The notes under the pieces are model-generated. The model saw only the letters and a list, made by a program, of their open reading frames with translations. It searched no databases and was not told the DNA's origin. Both the position numbers and the translations under genes were made by a program. A stretch of 64,000 nt of DNA from JAKVCB01 sp965243695 (lineage in GTDB: Bacteria; Planctomycetota; Planctomycetia; Pirellulales; Lacipirellulaceae), in contig CBDEWC010000045.1 in the NCBI GenBank assembly GCA_965243695.1, positions 62,001 to 126,000 of the forward strand, written 5' to 3'. Below, in pieces: positions 17,993 through 26,453 of this stretch (within the stretch, counting starts at the first letter, position 1; each line of letters begins with the position of its first letter).

Positions 17993-19138
17993 TTAGGTGG
18001 ATTGCGTGCCTTTCAACTCTTCGCTTAGCCGCTCGACCTGCTGAGCCGTTCCCTGGCGGATCTGTTCAGCACACTGGCGGTAAACATCGATCGACTGCCC
18101 GATTGGATCGGCAACATCGGTCGAATCGTCCAAAATTAAATGGGTCCGGTCGGCAGCCTCTGGCCAGTGGGCTACAATCGCATCAAAATGACCGCTCGTC
18201 ATGGTCAAAATAAGATCGGCATGCCGGACAAGTTGATCGGTCAGGGTACGCGACTCGTGCCCGCGCAAGTCCATCCCCATTTCTTCCATAACTCGTACTG
18301 CCTCAGTACTAGGTGGTGATCCCATCGCAGCCGCAATACCGGCGGACTGCACAAGAACCCCGTGCTGCTCCAGGTTTTGTTCATCGCAATTCAAATGTTG
18401 GGCCAATTCGCGGCGCATGAGCAGTTCCGCCATCGGGCTGCGGCATGTATTACCGGTGCAAACCAGCAACACAAGCACGCTGGTCAAACGGTGTAGCGTG
18501 CTTTCCGCAACGACTCCCTCTCGCAGGACTTCCAAACGATCGCGGTGCACCCGCACCACCGAGGAAGGCTGGCCATAGCGACAAGGTCCATCGTCCAGCA
18601 CCAATGCCACATCGTCGCCCATCGCTTCCACAACTTGTGTGGCCGTTACTGCATCAGGCGAACCACTACGATTTGCACTCGTGAGTACAATGGGGCCGGC
18701 CAGCATCTGCAACACTTCCAAAAGCGCTCCCCCAGCTGCGACACGCAATCCCAGGGTCCCATTCGGACAAACAGCTTGTTGCACTGATTCTGGTAACTGC
18801 GTGGCAAGCCCCTGTTCATGCGCATCATCCAGGACCAGCGTTACCGGACCTGGCCAACAACGACGCGCCAAGCGACGGGCCAGCGAATTCATTTCAGGCA
18901 AGTAGTCTGCCGCCTCTTGTGCACTCTTGATTGCCAAAGCGAAGGGAACCCCCTGAGGTCGCCCTTTGGCAGCTATCAAGCTCGCAACTGCCCCGCTGTG
19001 ACAGGCACTTGCACCAACTCCATACACCGTTTCGGTTGGAAATGCGACCAATTTCCCTTCTACCAGCGCCTGGACAGCTTGGTGCACGACGTCACGGACG
19101 TCTTCGGCCTTGCGCAAGTCGATCACAACTGGGGGCAT
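17993..19138 (-). CDS. Fusion of threonylcarbamoyl-AMP synthase (TsaC/Sua5) and YwlE-type protein-arginine phosphatase
   Basis: Residues 1-215 are a YrdC/Sua5 domain that makes threonylcarbamoyl-AMP for the t6A modification of tRNA: FPTETVYGVGA at about 33-43, AAKGRPQGVPFALAI at 56-70, PGPVTLVL and LTSANRSG at 152-159. Residues 220-375 are a low-molecular-weight phosphatase with the P-loop CTGNTCRS (C227, R233) and the Asp-Pro general acid in DVADPIG (D344). Thr rather than Ile in the P-loop (T231) is the residue that, in YwlE, favours phospho-arginine over phospho-tyrosine. No stop or internal ribosome site separates the halves, and both are complete. The C-terminal specificity is inferred from that residue only. 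Confidence 0.92.
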   Translation of the reverse strand: MPPVVIDLRKAEDVRDVVHQAVQALVEGKLVAFPTETVYGVGASACHSGAVASLIAAKGRPQGVPFALAIKSAQEAADYLPEMNSLARRLARRCWPGPVTLVLDDAHEQGLATQLPESVQQAVCPNGTLGLRVAAGGALLEVLQMLAGPIVLTSANRSGSPDAVTATQVVEAMGDDVALVLDDGPCRYGQPSSVVRVHRDRLEVLREGVVAESTLHRLTSVLVLLVCTGNTCRSPMAELLMRRELAQHLNCDEQNLEQHGVLVQSAGIAAAMGSPPSTEAVRVMEEMGMDLRGHESRTLTDQLVRHADLILTMTSGHFDAIVAHWPEAADRTHLILDDSTDVADPIGQSIDVYRQCAEQIRQGTAQQVERLSEELKGTQST

Positions 19139-19640
19139 AAAAAATTCTTGGGCTAGAAAAGAACGGCGACTTTAGGGAAGTCCGAACACTGGCGACAAGC
19201 AGCCTCGTCGGCGGAATAATAGCGAGTTTTGCTGGCAGAGCTAATGCTTCGCCTCGTCGATTTATAGGGCATTGAAATCCGTGCCTGCACAGATGCCGCA
19301 AAAACACTTCCAAGGTGAAATAGCGTGCCTTTATACCCCAACCAGGGGTATCTGGTCAAGCAGCACAAACCTGAACATAAATTCGCAAGTCCTGTTCTGA
19401 CAGCCGGTTCCAACGCTTCCCGAATTATCCTACCTTGATCTCCTCAGCCTTTGGTTAGACATTAAAGGAGGGCAGCCGACGATGGTCAGAATCGATGGTC
19501 AGAATCGATGGTCAGAATCGATGGTCAGAATCGATCTGCACACGTAGAGAATAAACCGCGTGATGGGCAAGGCCGCTCGGTGGTTCCTCTCCCCACCGTT
19601 TCAAAACCAATGATGACCAGCCAGGTAAAGTTGCCTCCCG
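19139..19640. other. Intergenic region with a four-copy 13-base repeat
   Basis: It lies between the divergent TsaC-YwlE fusion and the NHL-repeat gene. Apart from the tandem repeat at 19481-19532, no RNA or coding feature is supported; small frames on both strands lack ribosome sites and domain text. Confidence 0.5.
19481..19532 (+). repeat. Perfect tandem repeat, 13 bases x 4
   Basis: The unit gatggtcagaatc occurs four times without a mismatch, followed by gatctgc. The period of 13 is not a multiple of three and the array is upstream of the NHL gene start, so it is probably in its leader or promoter region. Copy number may vary between strains. Confidence 0.97.
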
Positions 19641-20576
19641 ATGATCTCACGAAGACAATTCGGCCGCCTCAGTGCCACAGCCCTGCTGGCGAACCTGGGA
19701 ACCAGCTGTAATCACGATCCAGCGATGGCGGGCAAATTGGAGAAAGTTTGGGGACGTCGCGGTATCGTGGACGGCCGCTTTCAAAAGCCCAGGGCGATGG
19801 CAATCGATCGAGAGGACCGGCTCTACATCGTTGACATGTTGGCAAGAATCCAAGTCTTTGATCGGGACGGAAATTTCTTGCGTGGCTGGCGTACTCCTAC
19901 CCATCAGGCCGGCCGCCCAACCGGGCTGACCATCAGTCCTAATGGGACCGTTCTGGTAGCTGATACGCATTACTTCCGCATTTTGAGCTACACGCCGTTT
20001 GGTGAACTCCTCGAAAAAGAAACTATTGGCGGAACGTATGGCCCGGAAGCAGACCAGTTTGGCCTGGTAACCGACGCCGTACGTGACGCACAGGGCAATT
20101 GGTATATCGCCGAATATGGAGAGTTTGACCGGATTCACAAGCTCTCACCCGAGGGAGACTTTCTCTTGCAATGGGGAGGACATGGATCTGCACCAGGCCA
20201 ATTCCTCCGGCCACAAAACATCGTGCTCGATAAGACCGGACAATTATGGGTTGCCGACGCCTGCAATCACCGCATTCAAGTCTTTAATGACCAGGGACAA
20301 CTCCTAGCGATGTGGGGGCAGGCAGGTTCGGATCCTGGTCAGCTCTATTACCCTTATGACCTTGCTTTCGATCAGCATGGACACCTTTACATTTGTGAGT
20401 ATGGAAACCACCGTGTACAAAAATTTACCCAGCAGGGAGAATCTCTTGGCTGTTGGGGAACTGGTGGTCGACAACCGGGCATGCTGCACAACCCTTGGGC
20501 GCTTGCCGTCGATAGTCGTCGTCGGGTTCACGTGCTCGACTCAAATAATCATCGTGTACAAAGAGTTATGATGTAG
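19641..20576 (+). CDS. NHL-repeat beta-propeller protein with twin-arginine-like signal
   Basis: A 311-aa exported protein. The N-terminus (SRRQFGRLSATALLANLGTSC) has the RRxF twin-arginine motif and a Cys at about residue 23 in an imperfect lipobox, so it may be a Tat substrate or a lipoprotein. The rest consists of about six NHL blades with recurring phrases such as ADACNHRIQVFNDQGQLL, YGNHRVQKF and DSNNHRVQRV. NHL propellers bind proteins or ligands; none of the visible text shows an enzyme site. It is followed after 175 bases by the large von Willebrand A protein, and the two may be one transcript. Confidence 0.82.
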   Translation: MISRRQFGRLSATALLANLGTSCNHDPAMAGKLEKVWGRRGIVDGRFQKPRAMAIDREDRLYIVDMLARIQVFDRDGNFLRGWRTPTHQAGRPTGLTISPNGTVLVADTHYFRILSYTPFGELLEKETIGGTYGPEADQFGLVTDAVRDAQGNWYIAEYGEFDRIHKLSPEGDFLLQWGGHGSAPGQFLRPQNIVLDKTGQLWVADACNHRIQVFNDQGQLLAMWGQAGSDPGQLYYPYDLAFDQHGHLYICEYGNHRVQKFTQQGESLGCWGTGGRQPGMLHNPWALAVDSRRRVHVLDSNNHRVQRVMM

Positions 20577-20751
20577 GCTGGCCATTTTGCAATGGGTAAC
20601 CATTTCAACAGTCAACGCTGGTGGAATCCACGCATCATCTGAATCCTTACAGCCGAAGGAAGTAACCGCGGGACCATCCCGCCTGTTAACAACGCCAAAA
20701 TCCGCATCCAAACCTGCTGATAGGTTGTCTCTGGCCGGCATCACACATTTT

Positions 20752-23700
20752 ATGTTTCACCAAAGTGTAGCCTTTTACAATCCCTGGTTCTTGCTTCTGC
20801 TGGGACTTGTCCCTTTGGTCGCAGTCTGGAGCTACGATAGCCTGGCAGGTTTGGGAAAGTGGCGACGCTGGATTGCAATCTTGTTGCGATCAAGTGTGAT
20901 GGTGCTGCTGATCTTCGCACTAGCCGATCTACAGCTCTTGCGGTTTAACGACCGCATCACAGTGATTTATCTCCTGGATCAGTCTCTCAGTGTCCCTGAA
21001 ACACGACGTACAGCTATGATTCGTTACGTCAACGCATCGATACGCAAACATCGACGAGAAGACAAGGAAGATCGAGCCGGGGTGATTGTGTTTGGCCGAG
21101 ACGCCGAAGTTGAAGTCCCACCCGTTGACTTTGACGTACAGCTGGCACCAAGGGTCGAAAGCTCGCTTGATCCCAATTACACCAACCTGGCTGGTGCCAT
21201 GCAGCAGGCAATGGCTATGTTTCCTCACGATACGGCCAAAAGAATCGTGATCGTGACCGATGGTAATGAAAACCTGGGAAACGCGCTTGAGCAAGCCCGC
21301 ACCATGACCGACTCAGGAGTCAGCATCGATGCGATGCCAGTGCCTCTGGAGCAACAAAACGAAGTTTCCGTTGAGAAGATCACCATTCCAACTGACGTCC
21401 GCCGGGGCCAACCGTTCGAACTGAGAGTGATCCTGAACAACGATTCACCTACCAATGAGAACGTTGCTGGACGCCTGAAGATTACCCGCAAAGCAGGTAA
21501 CCAAGAAGTAATTCTTGCTGATGCGCCGGTCAATCTCAAACCTGGAAAACGCGTGTTGACCCGTCGCGAAAAAATCAATGAACCCGACTTTTACACGTAT
21601 CAAGCTCTCTTTGTGCCAGATGACCCAGCCTCCGATCGTATGAAACAGAACAACCTGGCAACACATTTCACCGATGTTTATGGCCAAGGCCAGGTTTTGC
21701 TCATCGAAGACTGGGAAAACCCTGGTCGGTTCAACTTCCTGTTGGAGCGACTCCGCGCCGAAGGGCTCGCAGTCACGACACAACAGAGTCATCGTTTATT
21801 CAGCTCATTGCCCGAACTACAACGATACGACTCCATCATTCTCGCCGATGTACCGCGCTCCAGCGGTTTCGATGCCAATAACGTGAGTAGCTTTACGAAC
21901 CAACAAATCCGCATGTTGGTGCGCAATACCGAAGAACTCGGTTGTGGGCTGATCATGCTGGGAGGCCCCAACAGCTTTGGTGTGGGTGGGTGGGCCAACA
22001 CTGAGATTGAAAAAGCAATGCCGGTGAATTTCACGATCAAAAGTAGCAAGGTTACTCCCGTCGGAGCTCTGGTGCTGAACATGCATGCTGGAGAAATTCC
22101 AAGGGCAAATTACTGGCAGAAGGTCATCGCCCGCGAGGCCATCAAAGCACTGGGGCCCCGGGACTACTGCGGCCTCCTGCAATGGAACGGCAGTGAACAG
22201 TGGCTGTGGGGACAATCGAAGGGGGGGCTGATCCGTGTGGGCCCCAGCCGTAAGCTGATGATGGCCCGAATTGACGCCATGAACATTGGAGACATGCCCC
22301 AATTCGACGGTTCCATGAAGATGGCGGCGGCAGCGTTCGCAGGTGTCCAGGATGCCTCAATCCGCCACATGATCATTATCAGTGATGGAGATCCTACACC
22401 TCCCACATCTGGCACCCTTGCAGCCTTAAAAAAACAACAAGTCAAGGTCACCACCGTCTTGGTCGGCAGCCGCCAGCATGCCCCTGGAGGGCAAGCCAAC
22501 ATGCAAAAAATTGCCTCCACTACCGGTGGGAAAATGTACGTCGTGACAAGTGCCAAAGCATTGCCACAAATCTACCAACGCGAAGCCCGCAAAATCGCCC
22601 GGTCGCTGGTCTACGAACCAAATCCGCCGGTCCAACCCCAGATCAAAAACCGTCAAGAAATCATCGAAGGTATCGAGGGGCCTTTTCCCCCCATTCAAGG
22701 ATTTGTACTCACTACGATCAAAGAGAGTCCACTTGTTGATCTGATTCTCCTCTCTCCTAAACCTGTCAGGGCCGAAAACGCCACCATCCTGGCTACCTGG
22801 CCGTACGGGCTTGGCAAGACGGTCGCGTTTACGACCGATACAGGGGGGCGGTGGGCCGATCAATGGACTGGGTGGAAGGATTACGATCGCTTTTTCAGTC
22901 AAATGGTCCGCTGGTCCATGCGACCTGGCGGAGACACCGGTAAATTTACCGTCTCGACCAATGTGGCTGACGGAAAAACCCGAGTCATTGTGACGGCCCT
23001 CGACAAGGACAATGAATTTCTGAACTACCAAACTGTCTCCGGCAATGTCCTCGGCCCTGACATGGAGTCGATTCCGCTTGATATTGCGCAAACTGCGCCA
23101 GGGCGATACGAAGCAGATTTCGACTCCACGACTCCCGGAAATTATCTGGTACTGGTAAATCCCGGCAATGGGCACACCATGATCCGTACGGGCGTAAATA
23201 TCGGTTACTCGGATGAATTCCGTCGCCGCGAGACGAATCTTGCACTGCTGGAGTCGTTGGCAAACCTGCCCGCTAAAAACGGGCAACCGGGCGAACTTCT
23301 CGACCCCCTCCCAGCGGTGGTCAACCCAACCTCAACCGACGATTTGCAATCGCAATTGGCCAGTGATCCATTCCGTCGCGACTTGTCAAATACCGTGGCA
23401 AGTCGCAATATATGGCCTTTGCTCTTGTTGCTGGCGAGTTGTGTTTTCCTGGCCGACGTATTTGTTCGTCGTGTCCACGTCAGTTTTGCATGGATTGTCC
23501 CTTGGTGGACAATTCTGCTGGGTCGCCTCCTGGGACGTGACCCCGAATCGCCAGCGAAAGAAACCATGAACCGCCTGCAAAGTCGCAAAGCTGAACTAAG
23601 CCAACAGCTCGAAAACCGCCGTAGTCATACCCGGTTTGAATCGACCGCCGAAGGCACCCTGCGGGAAGCAGATGCTGCGGCACCGGAAACCACAACTCAT

Positions 23701-23826
23701 CCAGAAGCCCCCAAAACAAAAAATGGCAAAAAGAGTCTTGCCGAACAGGAGGCTACGGATGAGGATTCATACACGTCACGCCTTCTTAAAGCAAAAAAAC
23801 AAGTCTGGAAGGATCGCGAATCATGA
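20752..23826 (+). CDS. Large membrane protein with von Willebrand A-like and glutamine-amidotransferase-like regions
   Basis: About 1024 residues. Two N-terminal membrane helices (WFLLLLGLVPLVAVW and LLRSSVMVLLIFALADLQLL) precede a von Willebrand A region with a MIDAS-type DQSLS and IVIVTDGNEN, then a beta-sandwich, a class I amidotransferase-like segment (GQVLLIEDWENPGRF..YDSIILADVPRSS..GLIMLGGPNSFG), a second VWA-like stretch (MIIISDGDPTPP) and a membrane helix near residue 870 (IWPLLLLLASCVFLADVF). The tail is charged and coiled. This architecture is common in Bacteroidetes-, Verrucomicrobia- and planctomycete-type BatA relatives linked to MoxR ATPases. The stop overlaps the moxR start by 4 bases (ATGA), so they are co-translated. 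The start at ATG 20752 is chosen just before the first helix. The role is unknown; a MoxR-dependent envelope function is inferred. Confidence 0.85.
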   Translation: MFHQSVAFYNPWFLLLLGLVPLVAVWSYDSLAGLGKWRRWIAILLRSSVMVLLIFALADLQLLRFNDRITVIYLLDQSLSVPETRRTAMIRYVNASIRKHRREDKEDRAGVIVFGRDAEVEVPPVDFDVQLAPRVESSLDPNYTNLAGAMQQAMAMFPHDTAKRIVIVTDGNENLGNALEQARTMTDSGVSIDAMPVPLEQQNEVSVEKITIPTDVRRGQPFELRVILNNDSPTNENVAGRLKITRKAGNQEVILADAPVNLKPGKRVLTRREKINEPDFYTYQALFVPDDPASDRMKQNNLATHFTDVYGQGQVLLIEDWENPGRFNFLLERLRAEGLAVTTQQSHRLFSSLPELQRYDSIILADVPRSSGFDANNVSSFTNQQIRMLVRNTEELGCGLIMLGGPNSFGVGGWANTEIEKAMPVNFTIKSSKVTPVGALVLNMHAGEIPRANYWQKVIAREAIKALGPRDYCGLLQWNGSEQWLWGQSKGGLIRVGPSRKLMMARIDAMNIGDMPQFDGSMKMAAAAFAGVQDASIRHMIIISDGDPTPPTSGTLAALKKQQVKVTTVLVGSRQHAPGGQANMQKIASTTGGKMYVVTSAKALPQIYQREARKIARSLVYEPNPPVQPQIKNRQEIIEGIEGPFPPIQGFVLTTIKESPLVDLILLSPKPVRAENATILATWPYGLGKTVAFTTDTGGRWADQWTGWKDYDRFFSQMVRWSMRPGGDTGKFTVSTNVADGKTRVIVTALDKDNEFLNYQTVSGNVLGPDMESIPLDIAQTAPGRYEADFDSTTPGNYLVLVNPGNGHTMIRTGVNIGYSDEFRRRETNLALLESLANLPAKNGQPGELLDPLPAVVNPTSTDDLQSQLASDPFRRDLSNTVASRNIWPLLLLLASCVFLADVFVRRVHVSFAWIVPWWTILLGRLLGRDPESPAKETMNRLQSRKAELSQQLENRRSHTRFESTAEGTLREADAAAPETTTHPEAPKTKNGKKSLAEQEATDEDSYTSRLLKAKKQVWKDRES

Positions 23827-24839
23827 GCATCGGCGAATCGTTTGAACAACAAGCAGCACAATTTACAGAGCGTTACAAGACCGTCTATCAGCAAATCAGT
23901 CGGGTCATTGTTGGCCATGACGACATCGTGCACGGCATTCTTACTTGTCTCTTCGTCGGTGGGCATTGCCTGCTGGAAGGCGTACCAGGACTTGGTAAAA
24001 CCTTGTTGGTCCGCACGTTGTCACAAACCCTGGACCTTGATTTCTCCCGTATTCAATTCACACCCGATCTCATGCCTGCCGATATCCTCGGCACCAACAT
24101 GATCATCGAGGATCAGTCTGGCAAGCGAGAGTTTCAGTTCCAAAAAGGACCCATCTTTACTCAGATCTGCCTTGCGGATGAAATCAATCGAGCCACGCCG
24201 AAGACCCAGTCTGCCATGCTCGAAACGATGCAAGAAAAGTCGGTCACCATCTCTGGAAATGCCTATCAAATGACCCCTCCGTTCTTTGTGATGGCAACGC
24301 AAAACCCGATCGAACAAGAAGGGACCTACCCTCTCCCAGAAGCACAACTTGACCGCTTTTTCTTTAAATTGCTCGTAGGGTATTCCAATCGCGCCGAACT
24401 GAACACGATCGTGGAGCGCACCACCCAGAAATTGGTCATCGAACCCGATAAAGTTATGGATGGCGCGGAGATTGTCCAGTGGCAGCAACTCATCCGCGAA
24501 GTGATTATTGCTTCACACGTGCAGGACTATCTCGTGCGGCTTACCCTTGCAACCCATCCGGAAGGCCCTTTCTCTTTGCCCGAAACCAACCAATACCTGC
24601 GTTGGGGTAGCAGCCCCCGCGGGGCACAAACATTGGCCCTGGCTGCCAAGGTGCAAGCCTTACTGGCAGGACGCTTCAACGTGAGTTTTGAAGATGTTCG
24701 CCGCGTGTTTCTACCGGCTATGCGACATCGCGTCATCCTCAATTTTGAGGCCGAGGCCGAAGGAATCGAACCCGATAAAGTCCTGCTCGATATCCTGCAA
24801 CAAGTGCCTGAAAAAGCGGAAGAAAAACAGTCCGCCTGA
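23823..24839 (+). CDS. MoxR-family AAA+ ATPase
   Basis: A 338-aa cytoplasmic chaperone-like ATPase expected to act on the von Willebrand A protein encoded immediately upstream. Walker A is GVPGLGKT at about residues 44-51, Walker B LADEINRATPKTQSAMLE at about 116-133, sensor 1 FVMATQNP and the family text EGTYPLPEAQLDRFFFKL. The C-terminal lid ends with RRVFLPAMRHRVILNFEAEAEG. The 4-base overlap with the preceding stop shows tight coupling. The DUF58 gene that usually sits between moxR and a VWA gene is absent here. Confidence 0.93.
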   Translation: MSIGESFEQQAAQFTERYKTVYQQISRVIVGHDDIVHGILTCLFVGGHCLLEGVPGLGKTLLVRTLSQTLDLDFSRIQFTPDLMPADILGTNMIIEDQSGKREFQFQKGPIFTQICLADEINRATPKTQSAMLETMQEKSVTISGNAYQMTPPFFVMATQNPIEQEGTYPLPEAQLDRFFFKLLVGYSNRAELNTIVERTTQKLVIEPDKVMDGAEIVQWQQLIREVIIASHVQDYLVRLTLATHPEGPFSLPETNQYLRWGSSPRGAQTLALAAKVQALLAGRFNVSFEDVRRVFLPAMRHRVILNFEAEAEGIEPDKVLLDILQQVPEKAEEKQSA

Positions 24840-24884
24840 GGCAAACGTTTGAAAAGAAACACCCAAAGACAAACGGAGTGAACC

Positions 24885-25226
24885 GTGCGCGAAGTGACCA
24901 TCTACCACAATCCCCGTTGTACGAAGAGCCGACAGACCCTGGCACTGTTGCGTGACCAGGGGATCCAGCCCAACGTGGTCGAGTACCTAAAGACACCACC
25001 TGACGAAAAGACACTTGGAAAACTTGTGAAACTTCTGGGAATGGAACCTCACGAATTGATTCGCAAAAAAGAATATCGTGCACTCGACCTTCCCCAGACA
25101 GACAATCCTGACGAAATCATCGTCCGGATGGCAACCCATCCGCAAATCATCGAACGGCCGATCGTGATCGCAGGCAAAAAAGCCTGCCTTGGCCGCCCTC
25201 CTGAAAATGTGCTTGAGATCCTTTGA
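24885..25226 (+). CDS. arsC: ArsC/Spx-type thioredoxin-fold protein, likely arsenate reductase
   Basis: A 113-aa protein of the glutaredoxin-coupled ArsC family, which reduces arsenate to arsenite through one active-site Cys. C12 lies in HNPRCTKSR, and the family text GMEPHELIRKKEYRA and ERPIVIAGKKACLGRPPE supplies the conserved basic residues. The GTG start at 24885 follows ggag at about 6 bases. It lies 45 bases after moxR and may be in the same transcript. There is no ars regulator or pump nearby, so a YfgD-like role other than arsenic resistance is possible. Confidence 0.88.
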   Translation: MREVTIYHNPRCTKSRQTLALLRDQGIQPNVVEYLKTPPDEKTLGKLVKLLGMEPHELIRKKEYRALDLPQTDNPDEIIVRMATHPQIIERPIVIAGKKACLGRPPENVLEIL

Positions 25227-25466
25227 TCGAGCATGTTTTCAAAATCGTTTTAGCGCGGCGAATGCGACAGGTTTCCGCTGCCAACGGCTCTGCTGAGGTA
25301 ATCGGGCGGATCGGCATGCGGTACCACGAACACGACACCAAATCCGAAGGGCATCGGCGTCGCCGCCGAAAGAGTGACAAGTCCTGGCACACCCAAGATG
25401 AGTCCTCTCCCGGCATGATTCAGTAACGAGCCGAAAAGCTGCGCTGCACGTCGAACTCTGCGAGCG

Positions 25467-26159
25467 TTACCCCAACGGCTGGGAATCGAACGGCTCAACA
25501 CATTCAGGACCCTGATTCCGCACGTTGTTCACAAATGGTTTGACCCGTGTGGTTCGCATCTGATCCCCTGGATACGCATCGAGTAGTTTTAGCAGTCCTG
25601 CGCGATCAGAATTTTCTGGATCAAGCCACGCTTCATAGTCATCCGGAGACAGGATCACCGGCATCCGCGCGTGCAGCTTGCGCATCAAGTCGTTCGCGGC
25701 CGTTGTGATAATGGTGCATGATTCAACAGTCGGCCCTTGCCCCAGTTGCCACGATTCCCACAAACCGGCAAAACCAAACAGGCCTCCATTGGCCAACTCC
25801 ATCAGATAGGGCTGTTTTGCCTGGCCCGTTTTCTTCCATTCATAAAATCCGTCACCTGGTATCAGGCACCGTCGCCGCTTGAAGGCTGCCGCAAACGAGG
25901 GCTTGCTGGCAATGGTCTCCGCCCGGGCGTTGATCATCCGAACACCCATCTTTAGGTCATCCGCCCAGGAAGGCACCAGGCCCCAACGAAACCGGGCCAG
26001 TTCCCGCTGACCCGTTACCCGAGACCGTACCGCAAATACATCTTGAGTGGGGGCAATGTTGTACCTCGGATCGAGCGATTCAAAATCCTGGTCACCGTCG
26101 AGTGCAAATTGCTGCAGTAGCAGGTTCAGGCGAGAACGCAACGCAAATCGTCCACACAT
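25467..26159 (-). CDS. yedK: SRAP (HMCES/YedK) family abasic-site processing protein
   Basis: Forms a stable thiazolidine crosslink with abasic sites in single-stranded DNA through its N-terminal Cys, shielding them. The 230-aa product starts MCGRF, with Cys2 exposed after Met removal, and shows RYNIAPTQ, RFRWGLVPSWA, INARAET, GFYEWKK with the catalytic Glu, and HARMPVIL with the conserved His. The full core of the family is present. It is divergently transcribed from imuA across a 294-base spacer, and YedK relatives often share damage regulation with translesion genes. Confidence 0.95.
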   Translation of the reverse strand: MCGRFALRSRLNLLLQQFALDGDQDFESLDPRYNIAPTQDVFAVRSRVTGQRELARFRWGLVPSWADDLKMGVRMINARAETIASKPSFAAAFKRRRCLIPGDGFYEWKKTGQAKQPYLMELANGGLFGFAGLWESWQLGQGPTVESCTIITTAANDLMRKLHARMPVILSPDDYEAWLDPENSDRAGLLKLLDAYPGDQMRTTRVKPFVNNVRNQGPECVEPFDSQPLG

Positions 26160-26263
26160 AAAGGTTTGTCATTCGTGGTTCAAAAATAGGGCGGGAAACA
26201 AGCTGTTGGAAAACACCAAGGAAGCAAGCCGGGAAACTGATTTTAGCTGGGCTCAAGTGCAGC

Positions 26264-26291
26264 TTGACAAATTACGATACATATGTACAGT
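26264..26291 (+). promoter_or_regulatory. Candidate imuA promoter with LexA-like operator
   Basis: A -35-like ttgaca at 26264-26269 and a -10-like tacagt at 26286-26291 (spacer 16) overlap a palindromic core, tacatatgta. The 16 bases cgatacatatgtacag (26275-26290) agree with the enterobacterial LexA consensus ctgtatatatatacag at 12 of 16 positions by my count. The LexA motif of planctomycetes is not assumed to be the same, so the operator call rests on the palindrome and on the function of the flanking genes. The leader to imuA would be about 150 bases. Confidence 0.35.
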
Positions 26292-26453
26292 ATTTAAAAG
26301 GCTGGTATTTCACCTCCGGATTACCAGCCACGAATCAAAACGCCCCTCCAAAAACTTCTCCGCCAGATTTGGGGCCCCGCTTCCCAGCAGCCCTCTAAAC
26401 CCTATCACCTCCCCAGGCTTTTTCCTGTGGCTACCCCATAGCCCCCTCTCACC

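Noticed and set aside
22426..23286. 286-aa minus-strand frame inside the VWA gene
   Set aside because: Antisense to a frame with clear VWA and membrane segments; no ribosome site or motif.
25250..25501. 83-aa minus-strand frame after the SRAP gene
   Set aside because: It has hydrophobic parts but no start context, and it overlaps the SRAP 3' end in another frame.
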